From Candidatus Magnetocorallium paracelense (GTDB taxonomy: Bacteria; Nitrospirota; Thermodesulfovibrionia; Thermodesulfovibrionales; Magnetobacteriaceae): DNA of 52,640 nt. The notes beneath the pieces were generated by a model. That model saw only the letters and a program-made list of their open reading frames with translations. It ran no database searches and had not been told where the DNA came from. Positions within the stretch are counted from its first letter, which is position 1. Each line of letters opens with the position of its first letter. This document shows, one piece after another, positions 16,765 to 23,318 of this stretch. Position numbers and translations under genes: made by a program. The stretch lies in the NCBI GenBank assembly GCA_029001845.1, contig JAREWP010000071.1, positions 1 to 52,640 on the forward strand, written 5' to 3'.

Positions 16765-17313
16765 ATGAAACCAATTGTAAAAATACATATAGGAGAACTT
16801 TACGCCAGCAAAACGCCGGTATCGATATGGACTGTCCTGGGGTCATGCGTGTCAGCATGTCTTTTCGATCCTGTCGCTAAAATTGGAGGGATGAACCACA
16901 TCCTCTCTGTAGGTAATGCCGATATTACACAATTCGATGACAGCGCCAGATACGGCATTAATGCAATGGAACAGCTTATAAACGAAATCGTTAATCTTGG
17001 CGGAGTCAGATCAAGATTTCAGGCGAAAGTCTTTGGAGGAGGGCATCTCCTGGGATTATCGGAGAAAAACAGACCGGGCCCGAAAAACGTCCAATTCGTT
17101 CTGGACTTTCTGAAAATGGAAAAAATCAAACTTGCAGGGCATAATACAGGGGGGCCCTATTCTCGTAAACTCTACTTTCATACAGATACATTCGAGGCAT
17201 TTTTAAAGAAAACGGAAGCAAAGGGAAGCGACCAGTTTATGGAGAAGGAGGCCATGCAAATTAAAAAAGTAAAATCCATAGCAACGGCGCCAGGAGAAAT
17301 TACACTTTTTTAG
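16765..17313 (+). CDS. cheD: chemoreceptor glutamine deamidase CheD
   Basis: CheD deamidates Gln or Gln-methyl ester side chains in chemoreceptors and, in some bacteria, also binds CheC. The 182-residue protein shows the family signature TVLGSCVSACLFD with catalytic Cys28, Thr23 just before it, and His45 in GGMNHIL. Further family blocks are ARYGINAMEQLINEI, FGGGHLL and NTGGPYSRKLYFHTDT. The C-terminal tail after residue 155 (SDQFMEKEAMQIKKVKSIAT) is not typical and is probably disordered. No other chemotaxis gene is adjacent, so it may serve a distant che operon. It converges on the HDOD gene, 11 bases away. Confidence 0.92.
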   Translation: MKPIVKIHIGELYASKTPVSIWTVLGSCVSACLFDPVAKIGGMNHILSVGNADITQFDDSARYGINAMEQLINEIVNLGGVRSRFQAKVFGGGHLLGLSEKNRPGPKNVQFVLDFLKMEKIKLAGHNTGGPYSRKLYFHTDTFEAFLKKTEAKGSDQFMEKEAMQIKKVKSIATAPGEITLF

Positions 17314-17324
17314 AAGAACCGGAA

Positions 17325-18335
17325 TCAGGTTTGCTCGACTACGCGAGAAACATATCCGGCAGTCTCCTGCATTATAATATTCAAATCGCTCTCTCCGATA
17401 TTCAACGACTCCATGACGGATTCATCCAGCTTATACAGCATTCCGTCAAACCCGACTCCAAGACCGCTCATCATAGCGATTGCATCGGCCAGATGAATAA
17501 TCGAAGAGAGTTCCTTTTGCGAAGACAATGCAGGTGTATGATGATACCTGATAGCATTGGCGATATACTCCGGCATATTCCATTTAAGACACACAGAATA
17601 AGCGATCTCGGCATGATCGAAGCCAAGGGTATGTTTTTCGGCGTCTAAAAAAGTTTGTCTTTCATCGAGGAGAAAATCCATAAAAGCAATTTTTCTCTCT
17701 AAAATATATGAATCGAGAATCAGTTTTCCGGAATCATGAATAAGTCCGGCCGAAAATGCGTCATCCTTGAGTTCCGGCATAAACCGCTCCGATAAAATTC
17801 TGGATCCCGAAGCAACGGCAAGAGAGTGCATCCACAGATCACCGGCGTCCAAATCGTACCCCTCCAGTCTTTCTCCCAGGAATCCCGATGCGCAAGCCAT
17901 AGTAAGAAGCTCGTATAACGTTTTTGTTCCCAACACGACAGCAGCCTTTTGAACGGTAGCAACTTCTCCCCTTGAACCGTAAAAGGGCGAATTAGCCAGT
18001 TTTAAGACTCTTGTTGTAATGGCCTGATCCTGCTCGATTACATTCGCCAGGTCCTGAGCATTGGATTTTGAATTGGAAACGACCTGACGTGCTTTAATGG
18101 CAACCTGAGGCATGGGAGGTAAATCCTCCACCTCTTTCACGATTTTCTCCTTAAGCTCATCGCCAAAGGGCAGACTCTTTATCAGGGAGTTAACGGCCTT
18201 CTTTATGGCAAGTCGGCTTATTACGATATCGCTATTGCATTCAGGGCAGGAGATGGATAGATTCGAGCTGTAACCTCTAAACTGTTCGTTCGTTATTTTA
18301 AATCCGCTTTTACACTTACCGCATTGAATATCCAT
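17325..18335 (-). CDS. HDOD-domain signalling protein with N-terminal zinc ribbon
   Basis: The 336-residue protein starts with a small zinc ribbon (C5, C8, C30, C33; CGKCKS and CPECNS), like the MJ0042-type ribbon seen in delta- and myxobacterial regulators. The HDOD domain spans about 65-270: LPPMPQVAIKARQVVSN, VIEQDQAITTRVLKLANSPF, AGLIHDSGKLILD, and FDHAEIAY then IRYHHTP. HDOD proteins relate to HD-GYP enzymes but lack most metal ligands, and they act in signalling and surface motility. A purine-rich AAGGGGGG precedes the ATG. It converges with cheD. Another HDOD protein lies at 39246. Confidence 0.88.
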   Translation of the reverse strand: MDIQCGKCKSGFKITNEQFRGYSSNLSISCPECNSDIVISRLAIKKAVNSLIKSLPFGDELKEKIVKEVEDLPPMPQVAIKARQVVSNSKSNAQDLANVIEQDQAITTRVLKLANSPFYGSRGEVATVQKAAVVLGTKTLYELLTMACASGFLGERLEGYDLDAGDLWMHSLAVASGSRILSERFMPELKDDAFSAGLIHDSGKLILDSYILERKIAFMDFLLDERQTFLDAEKHTLGFDHAEIAYSVCLKWNMPEYIANAIRYHHTPALSSQKELSSIIHLADAIAMMSGLGVGFDGMLYKLDESVMESLNIGESDLNIIMQETAGYVSRVVEQT

Positions 18336-18475
18336 CTTTTACGCCCCCCTTAATGATAAGTTAAATGGATGATAGTAAAGGCTATTATACCAAATAGCCT
18401 TCTGCCTGTCTACCTGATAGAGCGACCTTTTTGTTATAATATAGACTCTTCAATCCAAAAGATGCAATTATATAT

Positions 18476-18718
18476 ATGAAATCAATAACAGTTGAGGTGA
18501 GGCTTTTCGCTTCTCTCAGAGCATACCTGCCTGAAGAGGAGGACATCTGTATACTGAGAATTGACAGCGGAGCAACAGTAAGGGATGTGCTTGACCGGTT
18601 GAATATTCCGGTAGAATATCCTAAGATTATTTTATTAAATGCAGTGCATGGATCGATTGACAGTACTTTGGAGGATAACAATATCCTGAGTATATTCCCG
18701 CCTATAGCAGGAGGATAA
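18476..18718 (+). CDS. ThiS/MoaD-like ubiquitin-fold sulfur carrier, orphan
   Basis: The 80-residue protein has the MoaD/ThiS pattern: VEVRLFASLRAYLPEE at the start, GATVRDVLDRLNIP, IILLNAVHGSIDSTLEDN, and ISIFPPIAGG ending in the diglycine that is activated as a thiocarboxylate. The FPPxAGG ending is the MoaD form. No E1-like enzyme, MoaE or thiamine gene is adjacent, so its pathway cannot be fixed; molybdopterin synthesis, tungsten cofactor synthesis and other sulfur transfer all fit. It ends two bases from the convergent HD-GYP gene. The ATG follows an AT-rich leader with no obvious Shine-Dalgarno site. Confidence 0.85.
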   Translation: MKSITVEVRLFASLRAYLPEEEDICILRIDSGATVRDVLDRLNIPVEYPKIILLNAVHGSIDSTLEDNNILSIFPPIAGG

Positions 18719-18720
18719 TA

Positions 18721-20166
18721 CTATTCTCTCTTTTTATCGCTGAAATTTGCCGCGATATCTATAAAAGTCTGCTCTATACCAATAAAAGCGTCAACAACAG
18801 AGGGATCGAAGTGCTTTTCTCTGCCCTGAATTATAATCTCCTTTGTTTTTTCATGGGAAAAAGCTTCCTTGTAGACTCTTTTGCTTATTAAAGCGTCATA
18901 TACGTCCGCCAGCGCCATAAGTCTCCCCGATAAGGGGATATCCTCTCCTCCCAGGCCCCGTGGATAACCACTGCCATCCCATTTCTCATGGTGAGTATAG
19001 GCTATTTCGCCTGCAAAACCGAGAAAAGAGTTCGTACCCAGTATCTTTTCACCTTCGGCAATGGCGGCTTTTCCGTATTCCGTATGCCTTTTCATCTCTT
19101 CGAACTCCTCGTTGGTAAGTTTGCCTGGTTTCAAAAGTATGGAGTCCCTTACACCAACTTTACCGATATCGTGCAGCGGGGCGCTTTTAAAAAGGAGGTC
19201 TATATTGGATTCAGTTAAAAAATCTTCATATTCGGGATTTTTTGCGAGATATTCGGCAAGGGCGCGTACATATCTCTGAGTCCTCATAATATGAGCGCCG
19301 GTCTCATTATCCCTTGTTTCGGCAAGAGAGGCCAGTGTAAGGATCGTAACATCCTGAGTTACCTGTACTTCTTTCGTCCTCTCTCTCAGACTTTCTATCA
19401 TTCGATTCGTAAGCATTGCCATGGATCCAAATTCATCATTACTGCTGACAACAACCCTGCTGTCAAGATCACCGCCCTCTACTTTATAGAGAGCGTTATT
19501 TTCATTCGTTAAAAATAGCTTTAAATTCATAGAGTATGAAGTAATCAAATTAATCATCTCAGCCAATACCACGACTCCTATAAATACTATTTCGAATATC
19601 ATACTCATTAAGTAACTGTTGTCAGGAATACCGGAAATCTCCATCAATAAATAGATATCTCTGGCTATAACCACTATAAAAACAGTCGTTACAAGTGTTA
19701 CGGTAAGCGCGGCAGTCAGTGTTAATTTAAAGGGGAGAGGAAAGTACTTCTCCCGTAATTTGAAATCTTCATTACCGAGAATCAGTTTTTTCGACAGATT
19801 TCTCTCTCTTTCCAAAGCGAGATCCAAAGCCGCGAAAAAACCGAGTAAAGCACACCCAAGCCCCACTTTCGCACCACTTCCGGCGGGATAGCCGTAAAAA
19901 AGGGACGAATATATTGTATAAAGTATGGTGACAAGAAAAAACATACTTATCTCCACAACAAATTGTCTCTTTACATGGAGATGAAAAGGAGAGTTGTTTA
20001 CAATTTTAAGCAGAAGTCCATGTCTCAAGATAAAAACGAAGCTGAATATAACCCAAAAAACGGTCATCCAGAAGACTAAATGCCTCTCCGACATAAAAGG
20101 ACAGACCTCGGACCCGTATACACTTAATGCAGCAACAGAAAAAAGATAATGCAGCAGAACTCTCAT
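18721..20166 (-). CDS. membrane HD-GYP domain protein (putative c-di-GMP phosphodiesterase)
   Basis: The 481-residue protein begins with about six membrane segments (residues 1-200), then a HAMP-like linker (DLDSRVVVSSNDEFG) and a C-terminal HD-GYP domain. The key motifs are present: ETGAHIMRTQRYV, APLHDIGKVGV, LKPGKLTNEEFEEMKRH, HHEKWDGSGYP with HH at 392-393 and the GYP, and ALADVYDAL. I expect it to cleave cyclic di-GMP, or a related dinucleotide, under control of the membrane part. The sensor region has no recognised ligand domain. It is monocistronic and converges with the MoaD-like gene. Confidence 0.88.
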   Translation of the reverse strand: MRVLLHYLFSVAALSVYGSEVCPFMSERHLVFWMTVFWVIFSFVFILRHGLLLKIVNNSPFHLHVKRQFVVEISMFFLVTILYTIYSSLFYGYPAGSGAKVGLGCALLGFFAALDLALERERNLSKKLILGNEDFKLREKYFPLPFKLTLTAALTVTLVTTVFIVVIARDIYLLMEISGIPDNSYLMSMIFEIVFIGVVVLAEMINLITSYSMNLKLFLTNENNALYKVEGGDLDSRVVVSSNDEFGSMAMLTNRMIESLRERTKEVQVTQDVTILTLASLAETRDNETGAHIMRTQRYVRALAEYLAKNPEYEDFLTESNIDLLFKSAPLHDIGKVGVRDSILLKPGKLTNEEFEEMKRHTEYGKAAIAEGEKILGTNSFLGFAGEIAYTHHEKWDGSGYPRGLGGEDIPLSGRLMALADVYDALISKRVYKEAFSHEKTKEIIIQGREKHFDPSVVDAFIGIEQTFIDIAANFSDKKRE

Positions 20167-20309
20167 ACTGGTTGATTTCAGGTATTTTTAGTTTTGTACC
20201 GATAGAGGATTGTCTTTATTTGATTATTATAGCATGGAACTATTTCCAAATACAGATTCATGGAAGTAATTTATAATGAAAACTACGCTATGTTATAATT
20301 ACTTAACCT

Positions 20310-20576
20310 ATGAGACACTTCTATTCATACGGACCTGTCGATTGTGAGGAGCACTTCTGCATTTTCAGAAAAAAACCGTTCGAAGATTGTACCGCTCAAT
20401 CTGAAGTCAAAGATGCAATAAAACAGGCTGCCCAATATGCAAGGGCATTAAAGCAGGACTCTGTCGTTATAGCTCTTTTTATTACAACTAACGACGAGAA
20501 GGTTCTGAGCAAATTTTCAATCCAAGAGAATATCGATGGCGTTATGGTTATTGTAATGCCTGTCGGATGGGTTTAA
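20310..20576 (+). pseudogene. ATPase-nuclease family gene with large internal deletion
   Basis: The 88-residue ORF starts MRHFYSYGPVDCEEHFC, the characteristic opening of a family of AAA-like ATPases that normally continue into a GxxGxGKT/QTGKT Walker A region. Here that ATPase core is missing, and after about 30 residues the frame jumps into KDAIKQAAQYARALKQDSVV and DGVMVIVMPVGWV. Those resemble the C-terminal PD-(D/E)XK-like part of the same proteins, which usually ends in VGWV or similar. I read it as an in-frame deletion product of a gene of several hundred codons. It ends ten bases before the tag coding region, whose ribosome binding site overlaps its stop. Activity is unlikely. Confidence 0.6.
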
Positions 20577-20586
20577 GGAGCTGAAT

Positions 20587-21150
20587 ATAACCAGACGTTG
20601 CGAATGGGCCGGTGACGATCCTCTTTATATAAAGTACCATGATAAGGAGTGGGGAGTCCCTGTATATGATGACAGTAAACTCTTTGAGTTCCTCGTTCTC
20701 GAATCCGCGCAGGCGGGATTGAGCTGGCTTACCATATTGAAAAAGCGGGAAAATTACAGAAAAGCCTTTGACGGTTTCAATCCCGTAAAGGTAGCGGAAT
20801 ATGACGAGAAAAAAATTCAGGAACTTTTAACGAATAAGGGGATTATAAGAAACAAATTAAAAGTCAATGCCGCCGTTACAAATGCAAGGGCCTTTTTGGA
20901 AGTTCAAAAAGAGTTCGGCAGTTTTTCCAATTACATATGGGGATTTGTCGAGCACAAACCTTTACAAAACAGTTGGAAATCAATAGAGGAAATTCCCGCC
21001 AATACCGAACTTTCCGATAAAATAAGTAAGGATTTAAAGAAGAGGGGCTTCAAATTTGTTGGTTCCACAATTATTTATGCTCACATGCAGGCAACGGGAA
21101 TGGTAAACGACCATATTACAAGCTGTTTCAGATATAAAGAAGTCAGGTAA
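20587..21150 (+). CDS. tag: DNA-3-methyladenine glycosylase I, with non-canonical (ATA) start
   Basis: Tag removes 3-methyladenine from alkylated DNA. The frame that starts at 20587 gives 187 residues, the usual length, and reads (I/M)TRRCEWAGDDPLYIKYHD, then EWGVP and LESAQAGLSWLTIL. The Zn and base-binding positions of the family are all visible: Cys5 in RCEWAG, His18 in YHDKEWG, the active Glu in LESAQAG, and HITSCF near the end. No ATG, GTG or TTG exists in frame between the upstream stop (20554-20556) and the TTG at 20719, which would delete the N-terminal third. AAGGAG at 20575-20580 is six bases before ATA (20587). I infer ATA initiation or a start lost by mutation. The 3' stop is supplied by repeat B2. 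Confidence 0.8.
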   Translation: MTRRCEWAGDDPLYIKYHDKEWGVPVYDDSKLFEFLVLESAQAGLSWLTILKKRENYRKAFDGFNPVKVAEYDEKKIQELLTNKGIIRNKLKVNAAVTNARAFLEVQKEFGSFSNYIWGFVEHKPLQNSWKSIEEIPANTELSDKISKDLKKRGFKFVGSTIIYAHMQATGMVNDHITSCFRYKEVR

Positions 21151-21292
21151 CTACTTAGGTTTTTAGACTGAAGGCTGAAGACTGTCAGGTTAAACATAGG
21201 TTATCGATAAAATATTAAGCTTATTATTGAACAACGCACCAAATTTATTTGATTTTTTGCTTCAGCCTTCAGCTAAATACCTGAGAAGTTAC
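21147..21292. repeat. family B inverted repeat, copy B2
   Basis: It begins GTAACTACTTAGG and ends with the inverted counterpart CCTGAGAAGTTAC. The inner arms GACTGAAGGCTGAAG and CTTCAGCCTTCAG are also inverted. The central part holds TTATCGATAA and AAATTTATTTGATTTTTTGC, shared with other copies. It starts inside the last codons of tag and provides its TAA. It fills the gap up to the vapC-like gene. Confidence 0.75.
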
Positions 21293-21317
21293 GAAATCGG
21301 AGATTAAACCGGGGTAG

Positions 21318-21701
21318 TCACCATGCATTTTTTACGATAACTTCAGGCATTGGGTAGTGCTTTTTGTTCAAAGTATAGATATGTCCGCCCGTTTCAATAG
21401 CCGTTGCAGCCAGGATAACATCATTTACGTCGACTCCATGACCGGGATGCCATTTTCGAAACAGCTTCCCTGCCGTATCAATAATGCGTTGGTCGATTGA
21501 TGCGGTTTTAAATTGAGAAAGTAGCAGTTCCGTGGTTTCCACTTCATTGGATCTCATAAAAAAAACGATTTCAGCTCTTTGTAGCGCTCCTGTCCAAAGT
21601 TCATACTCGTTGGCATCCCTAATTCTCTTTAAAAATTCAGCTGCCTCGGTGTTACCTCTAAGCTGCCAGATTAAGATGTCCGAATCGATGTATGCTCTCA
21701 T
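21318..21701 (-). CDS. PIN-domain toxin, VapC-like
   Basis: The 127-residue protein is a PIN-domain ribonuclease of the kind that acts as a VapC toxin. The acidic centre is visible: D6 and D8 in AYIDSDILIW, E44 in RAEIVFF, and D91/D94 in VDVNDVILAATA. The later block reads IYTLNKKHY, where the family often has TxNxxHF. VapC proteins cut tRNA or rRNA when not neutralised. The likely antitoxin is the small ribbon-helix-helix protein at 21863-22129, upstream on the same strand, but repeat C2 now separates the pair. No close Shine-Dalgarno site is visible, so toxin translation may have depended on coupling that was lost. Confidence 0.87.
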   Translation of the reverse strand: MRAYIDSDILIWQLRGNTEAAEFLKRIRDANEYELWTGALQRAEIVFFMRSNEVETTELLLSQFKTASIDQRIIDTAGKLFRKWHPGHGVDVNDVILAATAIETGGHIYTLNKKHYPMPEVIVKNAW

Positions 21702-21882
21702 ATATTATCTAAAAACAGCAGTCAGCTATCAGTGGTCAGCCTTCAGCTTAGGCAAGCATTGATGTTATGCCAATAATAATCTTCACCACTTCACCTTATG
21801 GGTGAATCTGTTTTGAACCATAAAGTGTTGTAATTAAAGAGCTGATAGCTGATGGCTGACAGCTAAATGCTGTTTTTATTAT
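21702..21882. repeat. family C inverted repeat C2, inserted between antitoxin and toxin genes
   Basis: The ends read TCTAAAAACAGCAGTCAGC and GCTAAATGCTGTTTTTATTA, inverted to each other, with inner arms TCAGCCTTCAGC and GCTGATGGCTGACAGC. The element fills the space between the vapB-like and vapC-like genes, and its right end supplies the antitoxin's last residues (NKNSI) and stop. The run of T at one end and A at the other would favour termination between the two genes. Confidence 0.75.
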
Positions 21883-22129
21883 ATCTGAACATTGAGTTTC
21901 TGAATGCAGCTCTGGCATGACAAACTGTCTCTTCGGCGGATTCCTCCCTTAACCACGCACCACAGGTATCGTCAAACACATCTCTGTTCTTTTCAGAGTC
22001 CACTTTCATGCTGAGCAATTCAATCGCTGATTCAATAACAGCTTTTTTTGTTGTATTCATTCGATTTGCAAGATCGTTTATTTGACGAAGAATCCTGTCA
22101 TCGATTCTGGCCGACAAAACTTTATCCAT
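21863..22129 (-). CDS. ribbon-helix-helix antitoxin, VapB-like, tail altered by repeat
   Basis: The 88-residue protein has an N-terminal ribbon-helix-helix fold: KVLSARIDDRILRQINDLAN then TTKKAVIESAIELL, typical of DNA-binding antitoxins. The middle (FDDTCGAWLREESAEETVCH) would wrap the toxin. The final residues after FRY are encoded by repeat C2, so the original C-terminus is gone. It probably represses its own promoter, which is clear just upstream: TTGACT and TATACT with an 18-base spacer at 22153-22182, and a perfect palindrome inside the spacer. GGGGGTGAT precedes the ATG as ribosome binding site. The toxin gene follows after C2. Confidence 0.8.
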   Translation of the reverse strand: MDKVLSARIDDRILRQINDLANRMNTTKKAVIESAIELLSMKVDSEKNRDVFDDTCGAWLREESAEETVCHARAAFRNSMFRYNKNSI

Positions 22130-22152
22130 ACCATCACCCCCACTCTTACATC

Positions 22153-22182
22153 AGTATACTTACGTAAGAATGATAAAGTCAA
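22153..22182 (-). promoter_or_regulatory. sigma-70-like promoter with palindromic operator for the antitoxin gene
   Basis: On the minus strand TTGACT (22177-22182) and TATACT (22153-22158) are separated by 18 bases. The perfect 10-bp palindrome CTTACGTAAG (22159-22168) abuts the -10 element. This is a natural place for the ribbon-helix-helix antitoxin to bind and repress. The antitoxin ATG begins 24 bases beyond the -10. Confidence 0.7.
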
Positions 22183-22222
22183 TAGTTTATGAATAAAGGC
22201 ATAAATGCGTTTGAATGTAGCA

Positions 22223-23239
22223 TTAATGATCCAGAAGATGACAACTCAGGCAGGGGACGTGAAAATCCGGTGTGTACTCGGATTCGTTTCCGAGAATTCG
22301 TCTGGAAGCTCTAAATTTCTCGCTATTCCATATTTCGGTGAAATCATCGATCAGTATATTGCCCATAGAGCCGTCAAAAGTCAGGCAGCAGGGCCGAACC
22401 TCTCCGTTCCATGCAATATACACCTCTCTCCATAATCTATGACACTTTTTCATCTTTGTACGAAGGAGATTCGATTTTTCCGCTATTTCCTTGTGATCGG
22501 TTTTATGGGGGACATATCTGGGGCCAAAATCTTTTAATATAAACTCCTCCACGCCAAGGCGCTTTCCAAATTCCATGGTTTCGGAGATTTCATGCCTGTT
22601 ATGATCCATTACGATAAACTGTATTTGAATTACCGGAGTTCCGGCTGAGAGTTCTCTCTTTCTCTTCATAATCGCTTCGATGTTTTGCTTAACGATTTCA
22701 ACGTCTCCGTTCACCCTGTACTTCCTGTAAGTTTCCTGGCTGAATCCGTCAAGACTCACGACAATCAGTTCAAGACCGGAATCGATTATCTTATCGATAT
22801 CCCCGTTTTTCAAATGACAGAGATTAGTGCTCAAAACCGTTCTTATCTTACTACCTGAAGCATACTTAATCATGTCGAAAATATCTTTATGGAGAAAGGG
22901 TTCTCCAAAACCGAAGAGAAGGATTTCGTAAAGATATTCCTTTAAGGGATCAACCGTTTTTTTAAAGTCACTCAATTCCATTTTTCCCGGAGGATCGGGA
23001 TTCACTCCCAAGCCTGTAGGGCAGGTAGGGCATTTCAATTGGCAAAGGTTCACAGGCTCTATCTGAGCAATATAGGGATATCCCCTGACTCTCTCTTTTT
23101 TTAAATGATATTGAATATTAACGGACAAAAAGTTGAGCACCTTTCTAAAATCGCTCTGTTTAACGAACGATCCCAAAAGTCGACTGTATCGCTTGAGTAA
23201 AAGAAACCTCGAAAGAGCAGCCCGCCTTTTTATCTTCAT
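22223..23239 (-). CDS. radical SAM/SPASM protein
   Basis: I start at the second ATG (MKIKRR at 23237-23239), because AGGAACAG just before it is a better ribosome site than anything before the first ATG four codons upstream; this gives 338 residues. The cluster motif CQLKCPTC lies near residue 66, followed by GFGEPFLHKD and STNLCHL. The C-terminus carries further Cys residues (KKCHRLWREVYIAWNGEVRP then CC, and CLSCHLLD), as in SPASM domains that bind extra Fe-S clusters. It is last in an operon after three alkaline-phosphatase-superfamily genes and is separated from them by a heptamer repeat. Related proteins act on peptides or lipid-linked intermediates. The substrate is unknown. Confidence 0.85.
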   Translation of the reverse strand: MKIKRRAALSRFLLLKRYSRLLGSFVKQSDFRKVLNFLSVNIQYHLKKERVRGYPYIAQIEPVNLCQLKCPTCPTGLGVNPDPPGKMELSDFKKTVDPLKEYLYEILLFGFGEPFLHKDIFDMIKYASGSKIRTVLSTNLCHLKNGDIDKIIDSGLELIVVSLDGFSQETYRKYRVNGDVEIVKQNIEAIMKRKRELSAGTPVIQIQFIVMDHNRHEISETMEFGKRLGVEEFILKDFGPRYVPHKTDHKEIAEKSNLLRTKMKKCHRLWREVYIAWNGEVRPCCLTFDGSMGNILIDDFTEIWNSEKFRASRRILGNESEYTPDFHVPCLSCHLLDH

Positions 23240-23262
23240 CTGTTCCTGCATAACAAACCAAA

Positions 23263-23318
23263 ATCATCAATCATCAATCATCAATCATCAATCATCAATC
23301 ATCAATCATCAATCGTCA
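23263..23318. repeat. tandem heptamer repeat (ATCATCA)n
   Basis: There are eight tandem 7-bp units: seven perfect ATCATCA, then one ATCGTCA. The last unit overlaps the stop codon of the phosphodiesterase gene at 23316-25019, and the array ends 12 bp before the first ATG of the radical SAM gene. Copy number changes could alter the distance between the two genes without touching either frame. Confidence 0.95.

Noticed and set aside
23263-23318. The heptamer array as a CRISPR array
   Set aside because: Units are 7 bp with no spacers, and no cas gene is near.
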